This document shows positions 6,366 through 9,415 of a stretch of 9,415 nucleotides of DNA, piece after piece (the stretch's first letter is position 1; each line of letters starts with the position of its first letter). Below the pieces are notes generated by a model. That model was not told the DNA's origin and searched no databases. It worked only from the letters and a program-made list of their open reading frames with translations. Source of the stretch: Lachnospiraceae bacterium UBA2868 (lineage in GTDB: Bacteria; Bacillota_A; Clostridia; Lachnospirales; Lachnospiraceae). The stretch lies in NCBI GenBank assembly GCA_002350465.1, contig DEEW01000098.1, positions 3,081 through 12,495 of the forward strand, written 5' to 3'. The position numbers were made by a program, and so were the translations under genes.

Positions 6366-8741
6366 CTACAGCACAGCCTCCCTAATTACCTCATCCATAT
6401 GCTCCACAAACACAATCGTCAGCCCCTGCGTAATCTCCTTTTCCAGCTCCTCTATATCCTTCGTATTCTGGCGCGGCACAAGCACCTTCCTAATGCCCGC
6501 GTTCTTGGCCGCAAGGATTTTCTCCTTCAGGCCTCCTATTGGAAGGACCCTCCCGCGAAGCGTTATCTCACCTGTCATCGCAACATCACAGCGAACCTTC
6601 CTGTTTGTTATTGCGGAATAAAGGGCCGTTGCCATGGTAATTCCGGCTGAAGGGCCGTCCTTAGGCACGCTCCCCTCGGGGATATGCAGGTGAAAATCAT
6701 GTTTTCTGAAATAATCGGCTCTTATCTTGTGCTTTGATGCGATGGAGCGGATGTAGCTCATTCCGGCCTGTGCGCTCTCACGCATTACATCGCCAAGTTG
6801 TCCGGTAAGCAGAATCTCGCCCTTTCCGGGCATTACGTTTACTTCTATCGAAAGTGTATCGCCGCCAACGCTTGTCCACGCAAGGCCCCGGACGATACCT
6901 ACCTCATCCGTATCATTCTTCTTGTCCTGCTCGTACTTGCGTACTCCCAGAAAATCATAGAGATTTCCTTTATTAACCCTGATGCTCTTCTTGCCGTCCT
7001 GATAGATCATCCGGGCGGTTCTGCGGCAGATCGCGGATATTTTTCTCTCAAGAGATCTGACTCCGGCTTCCCTTGTATAACCGCTCACAATATCCGGCCA
7101 TACAGTGTCCGCTATATGCAACTGGCTATCTGCGAGTCCGTGCTTTTTGATCTGCTTCGGAAGGAGATGCTCCTTCGCGATGTGAATCTTCTCATTTTCC
7201 GTATAACTGCTGACCTCGATGACTTCCATCCTGTCAAGAAGAGGTCTCGGAATGTCCGCAAGTGAATTGGCCGTGGCTATAAACAGAACCTCCGACAGAT
7301 CTACGGGAATCTCGATATAGTGGTCGGAGAATCTGGAATTTTGCTCGCTGTCAAGCACTTCGAGAAGGGCCGCTGACGGATCTCCCTTAAAATCATTGCT
7401 CATCTTGTCTATCTCATCGAGGAGCATGAGGGGATTTTTAACGCCGGCATTCTTGAGCCCTACGGCTATTCTTCCGGGCATCGCACCGACATAAGTTCTT
7501 CTGTGTCCTCTTATCTCAGCCTCGTCCCTGACACCTCCGAGGCTGATGCGTACATATTCTTTTTCAAGAGCGGTTGCAACCGATCTTGCAATACTTGTCT
7601 TACCTGTTCCGGGAGGCCCCACAAGGCATATAATAGGCGAATCTCCTTTTTTTGTGAGGTTCCTTACTGCCAGGAATTCAAGCATCCTTTCCTTGACCTT
7701 CACAAGTCCGTAATGGTCTCTGTTAAGAATCTCCTCTGCCCGGTCTATGTCACGGTTATCCTTTGAAGCGCGATCCCACGGCATTGCAAGAAGCGTTTCG
7801 ATATACCCTCTCGAAACCTCTGCTTCGGAGGAGCCGTCATGCAAATGACTGAATCGGTCAACCTCTTTTAGGATCTTATCCTTAATTTCCTTTTTAGCCT
7901 TTAATTTTGATACCGCTTCCCTGTATTTTTCCTCTTCGGTCGCGGTACTTCCTTCTCCAAGCTCTTCCTTTATCACACGGAGCTGCTCACGGAGAACATA
8001 TTCCTTCTGATTCTTGTCTACTCTTTCCTTTATCTGCTTGGCGATGTTCGTTTTGATGTCCAGAACATTGACCTCACGCTGCAGCATCGTCATAAGGGTG
8101 ATAAACCGGTCGTCAACTGTCTCCGTTTCAAGTATCCGCTGTCTGTCCGAAAAATGCACGGGAACATTTATTGCTACAAAATCAAGGAGTTCGGAAAGCT
8201 TCTCGGCTTCTTCGAACTGCTTGGTAAGAGTTTTGGCGATCGGGGGATTGTACCCCAAAAGGGTTGTGAGAAGTTCCTTGAGGATATTGATCTTTGCCAT
8301 GATCTGCTGCCGGACTTCCTCATTGTCCTCCGTAAGCTCAGGATTAACAGGACTTACGGTTTTGCCGATGTACCAGTCATCGGGAACAACAACTTCCTTG
8401 GCAACAGCAATGAGGCACTCATCCTTTTCCACACTAAAAAGTCTTGCGCGCATCTCGCCCTCAACGAGAACGCGTAAAACATTTCCCGGAAGCTTTACGA
8501 CCTGCTTTATTGCACATACACACCCAAAGCCATAAAGGTCAACCTTGTCTGATTTCCCCTTGGCCTGTGTGTCCTCTTCCCTGTCAGCTACCGCGAACAG
8601 CCTCCTGTCCTTTATCATGGCCCGCTCAACGGCCTTAACCCCTGTCTGTGTGTTTATATCAAAATGAATGACCATGCCCGGAAGCACCGCCAATTTGCTA
8701 ACAACAACGCAAGGGTATTTCTTCTTTGTTATCCTTCGCAA
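6366..8741 (-). CDS. lon: ATP-dependent protease Lon (LonA type)
   Basis: A 791-residue LonA, full family length. It is a cytoplasmic hexameric AAA+ serine protease that degrades misfolded and regulatory proteins. The N-terminal substrate-binding domain covers ~10-205 and a helical linker ~210-315. The AAA+ module has Walker A GPPGTGKT at 375-382, Walker B LLDEID at 440-445, a sensor-1 Asn492, a candidate Arg finger Arg504 and a sensor-2 region REAGVRS at 557-563. The protease domain (~610-791) has the catalytic dyad Ser698 in PKDGPSAG and Lys741, spaced 43 residues as in E. coli Lon. No ATG precedes the conserved LPGMVIHFD segment, so translation probably begins at TTG 8741, two bases after the clpX stop. 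The ribosome binding site there is poor (GCAGAG), which suggests coupling to clpX. The start is the only uncertain part. Confidence 0.97.
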   Translation of the reverse strand: MRRITKKKYPCVVVSKLAVLPGMVIHFDINTQTGVKAVERAMIKDRRLFAVADREEDTQAKGKSDKVDLYGFGCVCAIKQVVKLPGNVLRVLVEGEMRARLFSVEKDECLIAVAKEVVVPDDWYIGKTVSPVNPELTEDNEEVRQQIMAKINILKELLTTLLGYNPPIAKTLTKQFEEAEKLSELLDFVAINVPVHFSDRQRILETETVDDRFITLMTMLQREVNVLDIKTNIAKQIKERVDKNQKEYVLREQLRVIKEELGEGSTATEEEKYREAVSKLKAKKEIKDKILKEVDRFSHLHDGSSEAEVSRGYIETLLAMPWDRASKDNRDIDRAEEILNRDHYGLVKVKERMLEFLAVRNLTKKGDSPIICLVGPPGTGKTSIARSVATALEKEYVRISLGGVRDEAEIRGHRRTYVGAMPGRIAVGLKNAGVKNPLMLLDEIDKMSNDFKGDPSAALLEVLDSEQNSRFSDHYIEIPVDLSEVLFIATANSLADIPRPLLDRMEVIEVSSYTENEKIHIAKEHLLPKQIKKHGLADSQLHIADTVWPDIVSGYTREAGVRSLERKISAICRRTARMIYQDGKKSIRVNKGNLYDFLGVRKYEQDKKNDTDEVGIVRGLAWTSVGGDTLSIEVNVMPGKGEILLTGQLGDVMRESAQAGMSYIRSIASKHKIRADYFRKHDFHLHIPEGSVPKDGPSAGITMATALYSAITNRKVRCDVAMTGEITLRGRVLPIGGLKEKILAAKNAGIRKVLVPRQNTKDIEELEKEITQGLTIVFVEHMDEVIREAVL

Positions 8742-8743
8742 GT

Positions 8744-9415
8744 TTACTCTGCTTTCTTAAGATTTTGCCTGACGTTTTCGTTATCGCGCACGATGAGAGG
8801 TGCTCCCTCTCCCGTTACTGCACCCTTTGTTATCACGCACTTTGTGATTGAATCATCGGAAGGGATCTCAAACATCAGATCGTTCATGAGTCCCTCAAGA
8901 ATTGAACGCAGTCCTCTGGCTCCTGTCTTCTTCTCATAGGCCTTGTGGGCAATCTCGGCGATTGCGTCATCCTCAAATTCAAGTTCGACACCGTCAATTT
9001 CGAAGAGCTTTTTGTACTGCTTTGTTATGGCGTTTTTCGGCTCTTTCAATACCTTGATCAGTGCCTCCTCATCAAGTCCTTCAAGGCTTACACATATCGG
9101 AACACGTCCCACGAATTCCGGAATAAGCCCGTATTTGATAAGATCTTCGGGCTGAACCTGGGACAGGAGCTGGCCGACTTCGTGCTCTGTCTTTGTTGCG
9201 ATCTCGGCATTAAATCCGATGGATTTGCGATCCAGCCTGTTCTCAACGATTTTCTCCAGACCGTCAAATGCCCCGCCGCAAATAAACAGTATATTAGTAG
9301 TGTTAATAGGTATCAATTCCTGATGGGGATGCTTTCTTCCTCCCTGCGGGGGTACCGAAGCATTCGTCCCTTCAATGATCTTGAGGAGTGCCTGCTGCAC
9401 GCCCTCACCCGAAAC
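8744..9415 (-). CDS. clpX: ATP-dependent Clp protease ATP-binding subunit ClpX (5' partial)
   Basis: The C-terminal 223 residues of ClpX, the AAA+ unfoldase that feeds substrates to ClpP; the reading frame continues past the right edge without a start. Counting from the first visible codon, it begins [12 protein letters not shown]. The RKH pore loop is at 27-29, a sensor-1 region ILFICGGAF at 42-50, the IGF loop that docks on ClpP at 66-68, the EFVGR Arg-finger region at 100-104 and the sensor-2 GARGLR box at 165-170. The N-terminal zinc-binding domain and Walker motifs lie outside the window. GTG 9400 is an internal Val, not a start. It is the first visible gene of the minus-strand operon and ends two bases before lon. 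Confidence 0.98.
   Translation of the reverse strand, partial: VSGEGVQQALLKIIEGTNASVPPQGGRKHPHQELIPINTTNILFICGGAFDGLEKIVENRLDRKSIGFNAEIATKTEHEVGQLLSQVQPEDLIKYGLIPEFVGRVPICVSLEGLDEEALIKVLKEPKNAITKQYKKLFEIDGVELEFEDDAIAEIAHKAYEKKTGARGLRSILEGLMNDLMFEIPSDDSITKCVITKGAVTGEGAPLIVRDNENVRQNLKKAE

Noticed and set aside
6798..7265. A 155-codon plus-strand frame opposite lon
   Set aside because: Antisense to strongly conserved Lon protease and AAA+ regions; no ribosome binding site or domain seen.
1..9415. CRISPR array, tRNA, rRNA, insertion sequence or prophage
   Set aside because: No regular direct repeats with spacers, no cloverleaf or rRNA sequence, and no transposase, integrase or phage structural gene was seen on either strand.

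Overview
The window looks like a chromosomal segment from a Gram-positive Clostridia, most likely a Lachnospiraceae-type gut or rumen anaerobe. This rests on the clpX-lon-ysxC gene order (a Firmicutes arrangement), a YtvI-like permease, the moderate GC content and strong GGAGG ribosome binding sites. The taxonomic call is inference from gene order and protein style, not from a marker gene.

The window has two halves on opposite strands. The right two thirds (3250-9415, minus strand) is a compact housekeeping and stress operon read from right to left: clpX (5' end outside the window), lon, ysxC, an AI-2E/YtvI-type permease, and a cation diffusion facilitator with a manganese-type metal quartet. 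Gaps are tiny (2 bases clpX/lon, 14 bases permease/CDF) or negative (38-base overlap ysxC/permease). The one real gap is the 194 bases between lon and ysxC. It holds a 13-bp-arm inverted repeat just after lon, a second hairpin next to the ysxC start, a segment able to pair with the ysxC ribosome binding site, and a doubtful 53-codon frame.

The left third (1-3253, plus strand) is accessory. A large gene enters from the left edge. Its visible part starts with what looks like the C-terminal end of a GH3-type acyl-acid amido synthetase and continues in frame into a complete class I/II PLP-dependent aminotransferase. It is coupled by an ATGA stop/start to a MATE-family exporter that carries an extra C-terminal domain resembling an RsbW/SpoIIAB-type GHKL ATPase, with two of its nucleotide-binding motifs eroded. 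This pair is the best candidate for an undescribed system: an amide-forming enzyme fused to an aminotransferase, with a dedicated, possibly regulated exporter. The two halves meet tail to tail, with both stop codons inside one TTAA, so there is no room for a terminator between them.

No tRNA, rRNA, CRISPR array, insertion sequence or phage gene was seen. All stretches longer than 300 bases are coding.
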